A stretch of DNA of 64,000 bases from Prevotella sp. P3-122 (GCF_002251365.1 NZ_NPJH01000030.1:112622-176621), one strand, 5' to 3'. Shown: positions 23,720 through 32,956, counted from the stretch's first letter. Made by a program: numbers and translations. The notes: generated from the sequence alone by a model not told the origin.

Positions 23720-25144
23720 TTATTCGAATGCGCCCATGCGTAGCATGTCTACTTCCTGCTCTGTGAGGAAGCGCCAGTCACCGCGTCGCAGGTTCTTCTT
23801 GGTAAGTCCAGCAAACTGTACGCGGTCGAGCTTGACAACGCGGTAGCCGAGGCTCTCGAATATACGGCGGACGATACGGTTCTTTCCGCTGTGTATCTCA
23901 ATGCCCACCTGGCTCTTGTCTCTCTCGTCAGCATACTCTACGGAATCTGCGCGTACCTCGCCATCCTCAAGCTCAATGCCCTCGGAAATCTGCTGCATGT
24001 CGTGCAGGGTGACATTCTTGTCGAGATATACGTGATAAACCTTTTTCTTCAGAAATTTAGGGTGTGTGAGCTTGCTTGCCATTTCACCGTCGTTGGTGAG
24101 CAGGAGCACACCGGTGGTGTTGCGGTCAAGACGGCCTACAGGATATATTCTCTCTGGGCAGGCATCCTTTACGAGGTCCATGACTGTCTTGCGCTGCTGT
24201 GGATCATCGACAGTTGTCACATAGTCCTTTGGCTTGTTGAGCAGTACGTACACCTTCTTCTCCAGTGATACTGGCTGGTCGTGGAACTTCACCTCGTCAC
24301 TACGCAGCACTTTTGTACCAAGTTCTGTTACTACCTGGCCGTTAACGAGGACCACTCCTGCCTGTATGAACTCGTCAGCCTCACGGCGCGAGCATACTCC
24401 TGCATTGGCCAGGAACTTATTAAGACGAATCGGCTCGTTCGGGTCTATGTGTGTCTCCTTGTACTCGATACGCTTCTTCATGCTGTACTTGGCGTTAGGA
24501 TCGTAGCCCGGTGTGCGCTGCTGGTAGCCGCCACGCTGCTGGTAGCCACCCTGACGCTGCTGTCCATAGCCGCCCTGACGTGGCTGTCCATAGCCGCCCT
24601 GACGTGGCTGTCCATAGCCGCCCTGACGTGGCTGTCCGTAGCCACCCTGACGTGGTTGTCCGTATCCACCCTGACGTGGCTGTCCGTATCCACCCTGACG
24701 TGGCTGTCCATAGCCGCCCTGACGTGGCTGGAAGCCGCCCTGACGCGACTGATAACCTCCATCCTGTTCTCCGTTATTGTTATACCTGGGCTGATAGCCG
24801 TTTGTTCTCGGACGTGGCTGATAGCCTTCGTTGCGCTGATAGCCATGCTGCTGCCCATAACCACCCTGACGCTGCTGGTAGGGACGTGGCTGATATGGGC
24901 GCTGCTGTTGCTGTCCTCCAGCACCTTGCAGAGCAGCTCCGAAGCCCTCTGGTCTGAAGCCGCCTTCATCCTGTGTGCGGCTCTTGTCTGTTGTGTAAGC
25001 ACGTTGCGTGTGAATGCGTGGACGCTGTGGTCTTCCTCCTGCACGGTAATCTCTCTGATAATTTGCGGGTCTGTAGCCTTCACGGCTGTTGTCACCCTGC
25101 TGTGCAGAGGTGTCCAACGATTTGTTCTCCATTTCTGAATCCAT
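23720..25144 (-). CDS. rluB: 23S rRNA pseudouridine synthase (RluB type) with repeat-rich N-terminal extension
   Basis: This 474-aa protein isomerises a uridine in 23S rRNA. The C-terminal 240 residues are a standard RsuA/RluB enzyme: an S4 RNA-binding domain beginning IRLNKFLANAGVCSRREADEF (about 240-260, two fragments) and a catalytic domain with PVGRLDRNTTGVLLLTNDGE, where the Asp in GRLD is catalytic (about 345). The first ~220 residues are low-complexity Gly/Gln/Arg/Tyr, including seven 8-residue repeats GGYGQPRQ or GGYGQQRQ. Such an RGG-like tail probably binds RNA and is intrinsically disordered. The alternative start MENKSL is four codons downstream. Located between asnS and purB, same strand. 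Confidence 0.92.
   Translation of the reverse strand: MDSEMENKSLDTSAQQGDNSREGYRPANYQRDYRAGGRPQRPRIHTQRAYTTDKSRTQDEGGFRPEGFGAALQGAGGQQQQRPYQPRPYQQRQGGYGQQHGYQRNEGYQPRPRTNGYQPRYNNNGEQDGGYQSRQGGFQPRQGGYGQPRQGGYGQPRQGGYGQPRQGGYGQPRQGGYGQPRQGGYGQPRQGGYGQQRQGGYQQRGGYQQRTPGYDPNAKYSMKKRIEYKETHIDPNEPIRLNKFLANAGVCSRREADEFIQAGVVLVNGQVVTELGTKVLRSDEVKFHDQPVSLEKKVYVLLNKPKDYVTTVDDPQQRKTVMDLVKDACPERIYPVGRLDRNTTGVLLLTNDGEMASKLTHPKFLKKKVYHVYLDKNVTLHDMQQISEGIELEDGEVRADSVEYADERDKSQVGIEIHSGKNRIVRRIFESLGYRVVKLDRVQFAGLTKKNLRRGDWRFLTEQEVDMLRMGAFE
24546..24713 (-). repeat. Seven tandem 24-bp units coding GGYGQPRQ repeats in rluB
   Basis: Seven consecutive 24-bp units run without interruption in frame in the rluB coding strand. 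They differ at a few, mostly third, codon positions. Copy number could vary between strains without a frameshift. Confidence 0.9.
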
Positions 25145-25226
25145 AAATCTTTTAATTTATTAGCCTCACGGCCAGGGGTTAGTAAAAAAATATTTGTAGT
25201 GTTATAGTCAAAACCTCACACCATAA

Positions 25227-26573
25227 TTATATTCCTGTATAGTTGCTTGGTGTGATGGCCATTATTTCTGCTTTGACGCTATCGCTGACATTGAGAGTTC
25301 TCACAAACTCATGGATGGTCTGTTCTGTCATCTTGGCATTGGTACGCGTAAGAGCCTTCAGGGCCTCGTATGGGTGCGGGTAGGCTTCCCTTCTGAGGAT
25401 TGTCTGTATGGCCTCGGCTACAACTGCCCATGTATTGTCGAGGTCTTCCTGCAGCTTCTCCTCGTTGAGGATGAGCTTGCGAAGTCCCTTCAGGGTGCTC
25501 TGTATAGCTATGAGCCCGTGTCCGAGTGGCACGCCAACATTCCTGAGCACCGTGGAGTCGGTAAGGTCTCTCTGCAAGCGGCTTACGGGCAGCTTCTGTG
25601 CGAGGAACTGCAGTATGGCGTTTGCTATGCCGAGGTTGCCCTCGCTGTTCTCGAAGTCGATGGGGTTCACCTTGTGGGGCATGGCGCTCGAGCCTACCTC
25701 CCCGGCCTTAATCTTCTGCTTGAAATACTCCATGGAGATATACATCCAGAAGTCGCGGTCAAGGTCGATGATGATGGTGTTGATGCGTCTGATGGCATCA
25801 AACACACCACCCAGATGGTCGTAGTTGCTGATTTGTGTGGTATACTGCTCCCTTTGCAGTCCGAGCTTCTCGCTTACGAACCTGTTGCCGAAAGCCTTCC
25901 AGTCGTATTCGGGATAAGCGACATGGTGTGCGTTGTAGTTGCCCGTAGCACCTCCAAACTTGGCTGTCATCTTGCATGCCTTCAGGGCATCCAGCTGCTC
26001 GGACAAGCGATACACAAACACCATCACCTCCTTGCCAAGCCGAGTGGGCGATGCAGGCTGTCCGTGTGTCTTTGCCAGCATAGGCACGTCAGCCCACTGC
26101 TCAGCATACTCACGAAGCTGCGCTATAAGCTCTTCTACCGCCGGCACATACACTTCCTCCAAAGCCTCCTTTACAGACAAGGGGACGCTGGTGTTGTTGA
26201 TGTCCTGTGACGTAAGGCCAAAGTGTATGAACTCCTTGTATGCGTCAAGGCCGCCAATCTTGTCAAACTCCTCCTTGATGAAGTATTCCACGGCCTTAAC
26301 ATCATGGTTGGTCACCTTCTCTATGTCCTTTACCCTTTGGGCTGACGTCTCGTCAAAGCTACGGTAAATGTCACGAAGGCTCTCGAAAAGACCTTTGTCG
26401 AAAGATGCAAGCTGCGGCAATGGCAACTCGCATAAAGTGATAAAATACTCTATTTCTACCCTGATACGATAGCGGATAAGTGCAAATTCAGAAAAATAGC
26501 CTGCCAAAGGCTCTGTCTTACTCCTGTAACGCCCATCTATCGGCGAGATGGCTGTCAGCAAATCAAGATTCAT
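25227..26573 (-). CDS. purB: Adenylosuccinate lyase
   Basis: This 448-aa enzyme acts twice in purine synthesis, cleaving SAICAR and adenylosuccinate with release of fumarate. The superfamily signature GSSAMPHKVNPIDFEN lies near residues 295-310, with the catalytic Ser in the SSAMPHK loop. KTHGQPASPTRLGKE (about 165-180) carries the conserved His. N-terminal ISPIDGRYRSKTEPLAGYFSEF matches the longer E. coli type. It has its own -7 promoter and no purine neighbours. Confidence 0.96.
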   Translation of the reverse strand: MNLDLLTAISPIDGRYRSKTEPLAGYFSEFALIRYRIRVEIEYFITLCELPLPQLASFDKGLFESLRDIYRSFDETSAQRVKDIEKVTNHDVKAVEYFIKEEFDKIGGLDAYKEFIHFGLTSQDINNTSVPLSVKEALEEVYVPAVEELIAQLREYAEQWADVPMLAKTHGQPASPTRLGKEVMVFVYRLSEQLDALKACKMTAKFGGATGNYNAHHVAYPEYDWKAFGNRFVSEKLGLQREQYTTQISNYDHLGGVFDAIRRINTIIIDLDRDFWMYISMEYFKQKIKAGEVGSSAMPHKVNPIDFENSEGNLGIANAILQFLAQKLPVSRLQRDLTDSTVLRNVGVPLGHGLIAIQSTLKGLRKLILNEEKLQEDLDNTWAVVAEAIQTILRREAYPHPYEALKALTRTNAKMTEQTIHEFVRTLNVSDSVKAEIMAITPSNYTGI

Positions 26574-26598
26574 ATTATAATACGTATTATTGTGGCTG

Positions 26599-26606
26599 CA
26601 AAGTTA
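26599..26606 (-). promoter_or_regulatory. -7 promoter element TAACTTTG of purB
   Basis: Consensus match on the minus strand, 25 nt before the purB ATG. Confidence 0.6.
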
Positions 26607-26763
26607 AACATTTTGTGCGAAACATGACATTCGTAAACATATAAAATATCTAAAAAGCATATCACGCACGTCATCACGACGGCTCTCACGTGTACAAGAC
26701 ACCTAAATATTTATATATATGGTCACGCCAGCACCAGTCTTAACCAGTAAGGTGTGAAAATAT

Positions 26764-26794
26764 AATCCCTGCATCCGGTATGAATGCAGGGATT
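26764..26794 (-). terminator. Terminator of tRNA-Val copy 1
   Basis: An 11-bp perfect stem (26764-26774 with 26784-26794) lies just past the tRNA on the minus strand and is followed by an A/T-rich ATATTTT run. Confidence 0.75.
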
Positions 26795-26800
26795 TGAATG

Positions 26801-26875
26801 TGGGCGTTGACGGATTCGAACCGCCGACCCTCTGCTTGTAAGGCAGATGCTCTAAACCAGCTGAGCTAAACGCCC
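26801..26875 (-). tRNA. tRNA-Val (anticodon UAC), copy 1
   Basis: The minus-strand sequence folds as a tRNA. The acceptor stem GGGCGTT pairs with AACGCCC, the D arm has TAGCTCAGCTGGTTTAGAGC, the anticodon loop is CTTACAA (anticodon TAC) and the T loop is GGTTCGAATCC. The discriminator base is A, and CCA is not encoded. It is identical to the copy at 38119-38193. Confidence 0.97.
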
Positions 26876-26894
26876 GTCGTTTGATTTGCGGGTG

Positions 26895-26902
26895 CAAAGG
26901 TA
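26895..26902 (-). promoter_or_regulatory. Promoter of tRNA-Val copy 1 (-7 TACCTTTG, -33 TTTG)
   Basis: TACCTTTG on the minus strand, with TTTG 19 nt farther upstream, matches the full Bacteroidetes consensus. The tRNA begins 20 nt downstream. Confidence 0.75.
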
Positions 26903-26977
26903 GAATTATTTTTTCAATCCACAAAGAAAACATCTGGAAAATTTGTTTTCTTTAACAATTGCACAAACAAAATGCAA

Positions 26978-27112
26978 CTACCCAGCCATCATTACAGCTT
27001 CAGTAGTTATCGGCTGACAGATCCTACCATTTTCATTATACATACGCGGGCCTATGAAGGTATTTCTTTTTATTGCAGTTTTTTCAGACTGTGACCATGA
27101 TTTATACAACAT
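26978..27112 (-). CDS. Doubtful small ORF (44 aa) divergent from umuD
   Basis: Product unrecognised: MLYKSWSQSEKTAIKRNTF, then GPRMYNENGRICQPITTEA and VMMAG. The amino-acid composition looks protein-like, and a near-consensus -7 box (TGAATTTG) lies just upstream of the ATG. There is no other support, and the reading frame stays open upstream through the umuD promoter, so chance is a real possibility. Confidence 0.25.
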   Translation of the reverse strand: MLYKSWSQSEKTAIKRNTFIGPRMYNENGRICQPITTEAVMMAG

Positions 27113-27140
27113 GTCGTGCAACAAATTCAGGAAAACGTTG

Positions 27141-27148
27141 TACCTTTG
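27141..27148 (+). promoter_or_regulatory. -7 promoter element TACCTTTG of umuDC
   Basis: Consensus match. An in-frame ATG at 27157 would be leaderless, whereas the chosen umuD ATG at 27214 leaves a leader of about 60 nt. Confidence 0.55.
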
Positions 27149-27213
27149 CCATGTGAATGGCTTGCGAAACGCCAAGACAGGGAATACGGGCAAGCATAAA
27201 GACAAACGAGAAC

Positions 27214-27651
27214 ATGGGCAACATCAAGATACTATCGGGAACGTTCGAGACAAAGCTGGAACTGGAACATGCCGCCGTGGTGGCAGGCTTCCCGTCGCCA
27301 GCCGATGACTACAAGCACGACAGGCTCGACTTCAACAGGGACTATATCAGACATCCCGAAGCTTCGTTCTACGGCGACGTGGACGGAGACTCGATGAAAG
27401 ATGCCGGCATATTCGACGGCGACAGGGTAATTATCGACAGGGCGGTGGAGGCTCACGACGGCTCTATTGTCGTAGCATTCTGGAACGGCGAGTTCACAAT
27501 GAAATACCTCGACCTTACACACAAGAAGGACGGTTACATAGAGCTCAGGCCTGCCAACGCCAACTACCCGACATTCCGCGTGGAGGCTGGAGACAACTTC
27601 GAGGTGTGGGGAGTAGTGATACATCTTATCCGCACGTTCGAGAAAATATAG
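27214..27651 (+). CDS. umuD: UmuD-like self-cleaving DNA polymerase V subunit (S24 peptidase)
   Basis: This 145-aa protein is the regulatory subunit of the error-prone polymerase UmuD'2C and is activated by RecA-stimulated self-cleavage. The cleavage site is visible as AAVVAGFPSPADDY, with Ala-Gly as scissile pair near residues 23-24. The catalytic Ser lies in YGDVDGDSMKDAGI (about 61) and the catalytic Lys in GEFTMKYL (about 98). An upstream in-frame ATG (27157) would add 19 residues not typical of the family, so 27214 is preferred. umuC follows 54 nt later. DNA-damage control is expected from the family, but no operator is evident here. Confidence 0.9.
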   Translation: MGNIKILSGTFETKLELEHAAVVAGFPSPADDYKHDRLDFNRDYIRHPEASFYGDVDGDSMKDAGIFDGDRVIIDRAVEAHDGSIVVAFWNGEFTMKYLDLTHKKDGYIELRPANANYPTFRVEAGDNFEVWGVVIHLIRTFEKI

Positions 27652-27705
27652 GGACACCCTGAAGGCCATTGATTTCCACCACTTACAACATTCTATACAA
27701 CCATT

Positions 27706-29001
27706 ATGTACGCCATCATCGACTGCGACAACTGCTACGTTAGCTGCGAGCGCGTTTTCCGTCCAGACCTGGAGGGAAAGCCAGTTGTCGTACTGTCAAA
27801 CAACGACGGCTGCGTGGTGGCACGCTCAAACGAGGCCAAGGCTATGGGGATAAAGGCCGGAACACCATATTACCAGCTTGCACAGCTGTTTCCCAACCAG
27901 AAGATTGCAGTCTTCTCCTCCAACTACGAGCTGTATGGCGAGATGACTGGCCGCGTGGTGGACATCATACGCGAGGAGGCACCAGCCTATTTCCGATACA
28001 GCATCGACGAGTGCTTCGTAAGGCTTCACGGCATGGAGACCGCAGGGCTGAAGGCATGGGGAGAGAGCCTGCACAAGAAAATCAGGAAGTGGGTGGGCAT
28101 GCCCGTAAGCATAGGCATAGCACCGAACAAAACCCTCGCCAAGGTGGCAAGCCACTTCGCCAAGAAAGTGGCGGGATATAACCACTGCTGCATCATAGAC
28201 AATGACGCGCGCCGCACAAAGGCCCTACAGCTATACCCTGTGGACGAGGTGTGGGGCATAGGCAGGAAATATGCCGCAAGACTGAATGCACTCGGCATAG
28301 CATCGGCATACGATTTTGCCGCAGCGCCAGGCGAATGGGTGAAGGCGACATTCAACAACATCGTCATCTACCGTACGTGGGAGGAGCTGAACGGCAAGGA
28401 CAGAGTGCCCGACGAGGAATATGCCAAGAAGAAGAGCATCTGCACAAGCAGGAGCTTCAACGGTATGGTCTCCGACATAAGCGTTCTAAGCACGCATGTT
28501 GCCAACTACGCCTCACGCTGCGCGGAGAAACTGCGTGCGCAGCGCACCGTTGCGTCTACTGTTGGAGTATTCATCAACACCAATGCCTTCCGCGAGGACC
28601 TGGCACAATACTGGAATTTCCGCGAGGTGAGGCTTCTAACACCATCGAGCTCCACGCAAACCATTGTACACGCAGCCAACGAGGCACTCTGCGCCATCTT
28701 CAGACAAGGGTTCCAATACAAGAAAGCCGGGGTCATCGTGATGGGGATTGCCCCAGACAGTCCTGTCCAGCAGAACCTCTTCGACATAGGTCCCGACAAA
28801 TACCAGAAGCTGAAAGCACTCGACGAGGCTCTTGACCGCATCAACAGGATTTACGGCAGCGAGACCATAGTGCTCGGTGCCCAGCAATACACCAAACAAG
28901 ACGGCATTGGCAAAGCTGATGTCTTCGCCAATGCAATAAAGCATGACTTCAGGAGCCCTAACCCCACAACGAGATGGAGCGATATCATCAAGCTGGTTTG
29001 A
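27706..29001 (+). CDS. umuC: DNA polymerase V catalytic subunit UmuC (Y-family)
   Basis: This 431-aa translesion polymerase copies damaged DNA with low fidelity. Y-family motifs are intact: [17 protein letters not shown] (residues 2-18, first metal-binding Asp), [19 protein letters not shown] (29-47), the catalytic [10 protein letters not shown] (about 100-110) and [19 protein letters not shown] (about 138-157). The little-finger region is followed by a UmuC-specific C-terminal tail (about 380-431), ending [11 protein letters not shown]. Length is normal. Pairing with umuD indicates a chromosomal SOS mutagenesis cassette; no transposon genes flank it. Confidence 0.95.
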   Translation: MYAIIDCDNCYVSCERVFRPDLEGKPVVVLSNNDGCVVARSNEAKAMGIKAGTPYYQLAQLFPNQKIAVFSSNYELYGEMTGRVVDIIREEAPAYFRYSIDECFVRLHGMETAGLKAWGESLHKKIRKWVGMPVSIGIAPNKTLAKVASHFAKKVAGYNHCCIIDNDARRTKALQLYPVDEVWGIGRKYAARLNALGIASAYDFAAAPGEWVKATFNNIVIYRTWEELNGKDRVPDEEYAKKKSICTSRSFNGMVSDISVLSTHVANYASRCAEKLRAQRTVASTVGVFINTNAFREDLAQYWNFREVRLLTPSSSTQTIVHAANEALCAIFRQGFQYKKAGVIVMGIAPDSPVQQNLFDIGPDKYQKLKALDEALDRINRIYGSETIVLGAQQYTKQDGIGKADVFANAIKHDFRSPNPTTRWSDIIKLV

Positions 29002-29040
29002 GGCGGGCCGGGCAGGTCTATTTTAGCAACTATATAACCT

Positions 29041-30702
29041 ATGAGAATTAAAACATTGTTAATTGCAGCCGCTACGGTATCAGCGGTATGCGCGCAAGAG
29101 TTCAAGGTTCCGGTATCAGAAGACTGCGAACCAATGCAGAAGGGAGACTTCGAACCTACGTGGGAGTCGCTTCGGAAGTATGAAACACCACAATGGTTCC
29201 GTGATGCGAAGTTCGGCATCTGGGCACACTGGGGACCGCAATGCGTGGAAGGGTCTGGCGACTGGATGGCCAGGGAGATGTACATGGAAGGCACCAACAA
29301 GTCCAACTACCACCGCCAGCACTACGGACATCCTTCGGAAGTGGGGTTCAAGGACATACTGCCGCTATTCAAGGCTGAGAACTGGAACCCCGAGGAGCTG
29401 GTACGCTTCTATGCCGAGGAATGCGGAGCACAATATTTCTTCGCACTGGGCAACCATCATGACAACTTCGACCTCTGGGACAGCAAGTACCACGAATGGA
29501 ACTCCATGGCCATAGGACCACACAAGGACATACTCGACGGATGGGCAAAAGCGGCACGCAAGGCAGGGTTGCCATTCGGAATTTCCTTCCATGCCGACCA
29601 CGCATGGACATGGTACGAGCCAAGCAGGCGCTTCGACCTCAAGGGCGAGAAACGCGGTGTGAAATACGACGGATGGCTGACCAAGGAAGACGGATACAAG
29701 CCCAATGCCGACGGCACGGAGAAATGGTGGAAGGGGCTTGACCCTCAAAAACTGTACGCACAGAACCACGACCTTAGCGACGGCACATGGGACAACAACA
29801 GCATACACGGCCAGTGGGGATGGGGGAACGGAGCATGCACACCCACAAGGGAGTATGTGTCAAACTTCTACAACCGTACACTCGACGCCATCAACAGGTA
29901 CAACCCCGACCTTATATACTTCGACGTAACGGTTCTGCCATTCTACCCTCTCAGCGACGCCGGACTGAAAATAGCGGCACACATGTACAACCGCAGCATC
30001 AGCACGCACAAGGGCAACAACAACGCAGTGGTGTTTGGAAAAATACTGACTGAGGAAATGAAGGAGGCTCTCGTCTGGGACGTGGAGCGTGGAGCACCAA
30101 ACAAAATCATGGACAGACCATGGCAATGCTGCAACTGCATCGGTGACTGGCACTACAACAACGGCATATACAACAGCAACAGATACAAGAGCGCGGCCAC
30201 GGTGGCGAAGCTGCTCGTAGACATAGTATCAAAAAACGGCAACATGCTGCTCTCCATACCGCTGAGGGCTGACGGCACACCCGACGAGAAGGAGATTGCG
30301 ATACTAAAGGAGTTTGGCAAGTGGATGAAGGTGAACAAGGAAAGCATCGTCGGCACACGCCCGTGGAAGATATTCGGTGAGGGACCGATTGCCGACAGCG
30401 ACATCAAAATCAACGCCCAGGGTTTCAACGACGGACAATACTCCAAGGCTGGAGCCAAGGAAATAAGGTTCACACAGACCGACAAGCACCTGTATGTCAC
30501 AGCACTCGCTTGGCCAGACAACGGCACCATCAGCGTAAAGGCCCTTGCCGAAGGTAGCCAGCTCTACGACGGGAAAATCAAGAAGGTAGAGCTTCTTGGC
30601 TACGGCAAGGTGAACTTCGACCGTACGACTGATGCCCTCACCATTACTCTGCCGGCACAGAAATGCAACGATATCATGCCCGTGCTAAGGATTTCAAAGT
30701 AG
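29041..30702 (+). CDS. Secreted alpha-L-fucosidase (GH29)
   Basis: This 553-aa exo-glycosidase releases fucose from glycans by a retaining mechanism. A signal peptide ends VCAQ at residue 19. The GH29 barrel covers about 40-390, with FGIWAHWGPQCVEGSGDWMA (about 60-80), LGNHHDNFDLWDS (about 138-150) and the nucleophile Asp in DLIYFDVTVLPF (about 295). A C-terminal beta domain follows. No second glycan-degradation gene is in the same orientation nearby; the GH97 gene is convergent beyond a terminator. Action on host mucin or plant xyloglucan fucose is possible and cannot be decided here. Confidence 0.93.
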   Translation: MRIKTLLIAAATVSAVCAQEFKVPVSEDCEPMQKGDFEPTWESLRKYETPQWFRDAKFGIWAHWGPQCVEGSGDWMAREMYMEGTNKSNYHRQHYGHPSEVGFKDILPLFKAENWNPEELVRFYAEECGAQYFFALGNHHDNFDLWDSKYHEWNSMAIGPHKDILDGWAKAARKAGLPFGISFHADHAWTWYEPSRRFDLKGEKRGVKYDGWLTKEDGYKPNADGTEKWWKGLDPQKLYAQNHDLSDGTWDNNSIHGQWGWGNGACTPTREYVSNFYNRTLDAINRYNPDLIYFDVTVLPFYPLSDAGLKIAAHMYNRSISTHKGNNNAVVFGKILTEEMKEALVWDVERGAPNKIMDRPWQCCNCIGDWHYNNGIYNSNRYKSAATVAKLLVDIVSKNGNMLLSIPLRADGTPDEKEIAILKEFGKWMKVNKESIVGTRPWKIFGEGPIADSDIKINAQGFNDGQYSKAGAKEIRFTQTDKHLYVTALAWPDNGTISVKALAEGSQLYDGKIKKVELLGYGKVNFDRTTDALTITLPAQKCNDIMPVLRISK

Positions 30703-30745
30703 CAATATGTTTATCATGACACTTGGTATGTTCTGATACCTCTCA

Positions 30746-30785
30746 TATAAAACGCCGTTTTGCGAGTGCAAAACGGCGTTTTATA
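30746..30785. terminator. Bidirectional terminator between GH29 and GH97 genes
   Basis: An 18-bp stem with a GAGT loop, flanked by A-rich and T-rich arms, can stop transcripts from both convergent genes. Confidence 0.93.
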
Positions 30786-30802
30786 GATCTGGACCAACCT
30801 GT

Positions 30803-32686
30803 CTATTTGACGGGTTTGAAATGTAGGGCCGCTCCACCAGAGGGCTGGAGCGTCAGCACTATCGGTTTGCCGCTCCTTACGGTCTTACTGTCACATACCA
30901 CCCGTTTCTTTCCTTCGGCTGCGGGGGCGTCATTATATATTTCCACAATGTACTTACCCTTGGGAAGGAAGTTGGTGGGGATGCTGACGATACGTTCCTT
31001 GGTATTGGTCATCGCACCCACGAACCAGTCGCTGCCCGAGCGCCTGGCCTGAACGATGTACTCACCGGGCTGGCCATCAAGGGCAATGCTCTGGTCGAAC
31101 ACCGTCGGACAGTCTTTCCAGAATTTCAGCTCCGCCGACTCCCATCCCGTGGGATAGGGATTGTCATACCAGAAGATGAACTGCAAGGGCGAGTAGTATA
31201 CCGCCATCATAGCCAGCTGGTGCCCAGGTGTGTTCTTCACCCTGGAGTTGAAGTAACACAGCGTGTAGTCGGCTGCTCCACACAGGTAGCGGGTGAATGG
31301 CAGGGTGACATTATGTGTCGCATCAGGCATTTCCTCGTTGCCTGCTATGCCCTCCTGTGTGAGCAGGTGCGGATAAGTACGTGAGAGTCCCGTGGGACGG
31401 TATTCGTCATGGATGTCCACCATGATGTGATAGCGGGCGCATTTCTCAACAGCATCATGAAGCCATGTTGACCATTGCTGGTTGCCTATCTGCACGAAAC
31501 CGAACTTGATGCCCTTGATGCCCCACTGCTGATACAAAGGCAGGAGGTCGTCGAGTTGATGGTAGAGCGCACGCTGGTTGACGTATACCCACACTCCGAT
31601 GCCCTTGCTCCGGGCATACTGGCATATCTCGGGCATGGTGAAGTCGCGCTGTGCGCTCACTCTGCGCGCGTCGCTGCCAACTTTTCCCTCAGGGCCATAC
31701 CATCCGGCATCCAGCTCTACGTATGGAATGCCGAAATCTGCACAGAAGTCTACGCTCTTCATAATGGAAGCCTTGTCAAGCCGGCAACAACGGAACCCCT
31801 TGGCCGGGCGCACCCACGACCAGTCGCCCTGGGCACGTTCCTTATTGAGGCAGAGCACTATGTCCTTGTTGTTGATGAGGTCGACGGCCTTCTCGCCTGC
31901 CATGACAACACGCCAGGGTGTGTCGTAGGGAGAGATGATGTCGGCACAACTGTACATAGAGACCTGCAGCTCGTTGTCCTTCTTCAGCCGGAATTTCCCT
32001 CGCGTATAGTCCCTCATGGCAGCCTCAAGCAGGGCAACGTATGTGCCATCGGGCTGCTGGAGGAGCAGCGGACGCTCACTCTCGAACCAATCTCCCTTGA
32101 GCGGGCGTTTCTCGTAGTGTCCCTGCGCCCACTCCTCGTACCATGCCACTGTTCCCTCGGGCATGGTGAAACTTGTCTGTTCGCCCGTGACATGCAGGAA
32201 GAGGCTGTTGGCAGTCTCTGGGAAATGATAGCGGAAGGCTATGCCCTCATTGTAGGCACGTACTACTATATCCATGGCGTAGTACTTGCGCTTGTCGTAG
32301 CCGCTGCTGACGCTGCCCTGCCCGCCATGGCCATTCTCGTAGTGCAGCACAATCTGGTGGTAGCGGTCACGTATCTGGCTGTTCTCGCCATAGAGGGGTG
32401 TCCAAATGGTGTCTACCCTCATGCTGTCGACCCCACTCAGCTTTAACGCCCCACTCCAGTCCTTGTGTTCTCCACGCGGCACGCCCAGCGCAGACTCGAA
32501 CAGGCGGTTGTCGATGTCGACTCCCAAACGGCTCTTCTGAATAATAACTTTACTGTTGTAGGTCACGGAATAGGTCATACCCTCGACTTTGACAACATAG
32601 CGTCCGTCGGGCGACGTTACCTCTTGCGCCACAGAGAAAAGTGGCATGAACATCCACATAAGGATGAAAGAAAACGGAATTCTCAT
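30803..32686 (-). CDS. Glycoside hydrolase family 97 (alpha-glucosidase/alpha-galactosidase type)
   Basis: This 627-aa protein is exported (signal ending FSVAQ, about residue 21). It shows the three-part GH97 layout: an N-terminal beta-sandwich (about 25-280, with VTSPDGRYVVKVEG and IAFRYHFPETANSLF), a catalytic barrel (about 290-540) and a C-terminal beta domain. GH97 contains inverting and retaining branches. The segment HIMVDIHDEYRPTGLSRTYP (about 412-430) keeps an Asp where retaining members place the nucleophile, so alpha-galactosidase-like retaining chemistry is more likely than the SusB type; this is inference. It is transcribed alone and converges on GH29. Confidence 0.9.
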   Translation of the reverse strand: MRIPFSFILMWMFMPLFSVAQEVTSPDGRYVVKVEGMTYSVTYNSKVIIQKSRLGVDIDNRLFESALGVPRGEHKDWSGALKLSGVDSMRVDTIWTPLYGENSQIRDRYHQIVLHYENGHGGQGSVSSGYDKRKYYAMDIVVRAYNEGIAFRYHFPETANSLFLHVTGEQTSFTMPEGTVAWYEEWAQGHYEKRPLKGDWFESERPLLLQQPDGTYVALLEAAMRDYTRGKFRLKKDNELQVSMYSCADIISPYDTPWRVVMAGEKAVDLINNKDIVLCLNKERAQGDWSWVRPAKGFRCCRLDKASIMKSVDFCADFGIPYVELDAGWYGPEGKVGSDARRVSAQRDFTMPEICQYARSKGIGVWVYVNQRALYHQLDDLLPLYQQWGIKGIKFGFVQIGNQQWSTWLHDAVEKCARYHIMVDIHDEYRPTGLSRTYPHLLTQEGIAGNEEMPDATHNVTLPFTRYLCGAADYTLCYFNSRVKNTPGHQLAMMAVYYSPLQFIFWYDNPYPTGWESAELKFWKDCPTVFDQSIALDGQPGEYIVQARRSGSDWFVGAMTNTKERIVSIPTNFLPKGKYIVEIYNDAPAAEGKKRVVCDSKTVRSGKPIVLTLQPSGGAALHFKPVK

Positions 32687-32911
32687 CGTTCAAAAAGTGT
32701 ATATTTGCTAAATCGTAGTCTCAGTAACAAATGCTTCATACTAACAATAAATACGTTTCCCATAACATAAATACGCAATACAGGGGACAATAAAAATGTC
32801 AGTTTGAAGGTTTACCAGAATACAGGACAATAGTAAATATCCTCATACCGCTTATGACGGCTCAGTGGAAAAAGAAGCAACTACTTGAGATACATGAAAA
32901 TCAGTTTAAAG

Positions 32912-32951
32912 AAAAAAGGATGATCAGGTTATGTCCTAATCATCCTTTTTT
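32912..32951. terminator. Terminator downstream of the DUF5723 gene
   Basis: The stem AAAAAAGGATGAT (32912-32924) with its complement (32939-32951) gives a symmetric A/T-tailed hairpin just after the DUF5723 stop on the minus strand. Confidence 0.88.
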
Positions 32952-32956
32952 TATTA

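Larger units (their letters stand above)
26876..27213. other. Region between tRNA-Val and umuD
   Basis: This 338-bp AT-rich divergent region holds the tRNA promoter and the umuD promoter (TACCTTTG at 27141-27148). It also holds one doubtful 44-codon minus-strand ORF. No SOS-box-like palindrome is convincing. Confidence 0.6.

Noticed and set aside
24281..25138. A 285-codon plus-strand ORF opposite rluB with Leu/Thr/Trp repeats
   Set aside because: It is the antisense reading of the GGYGQPRQ tandem repeats.
31475..32446. A 323-codon plus-strand ORF inside the GH97 gene
   Set aside because: Antisense shadow of a well-conserved glycosidase; no domain, promoter or ribosome signal.
29041..32686. 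Polysaccharide utilisation locus comprising GH29 and GH97
   Set aside because: The two genes converge on a terminator and there are no susC/susD, sensor-regulator or anti-sigma genes nearby.
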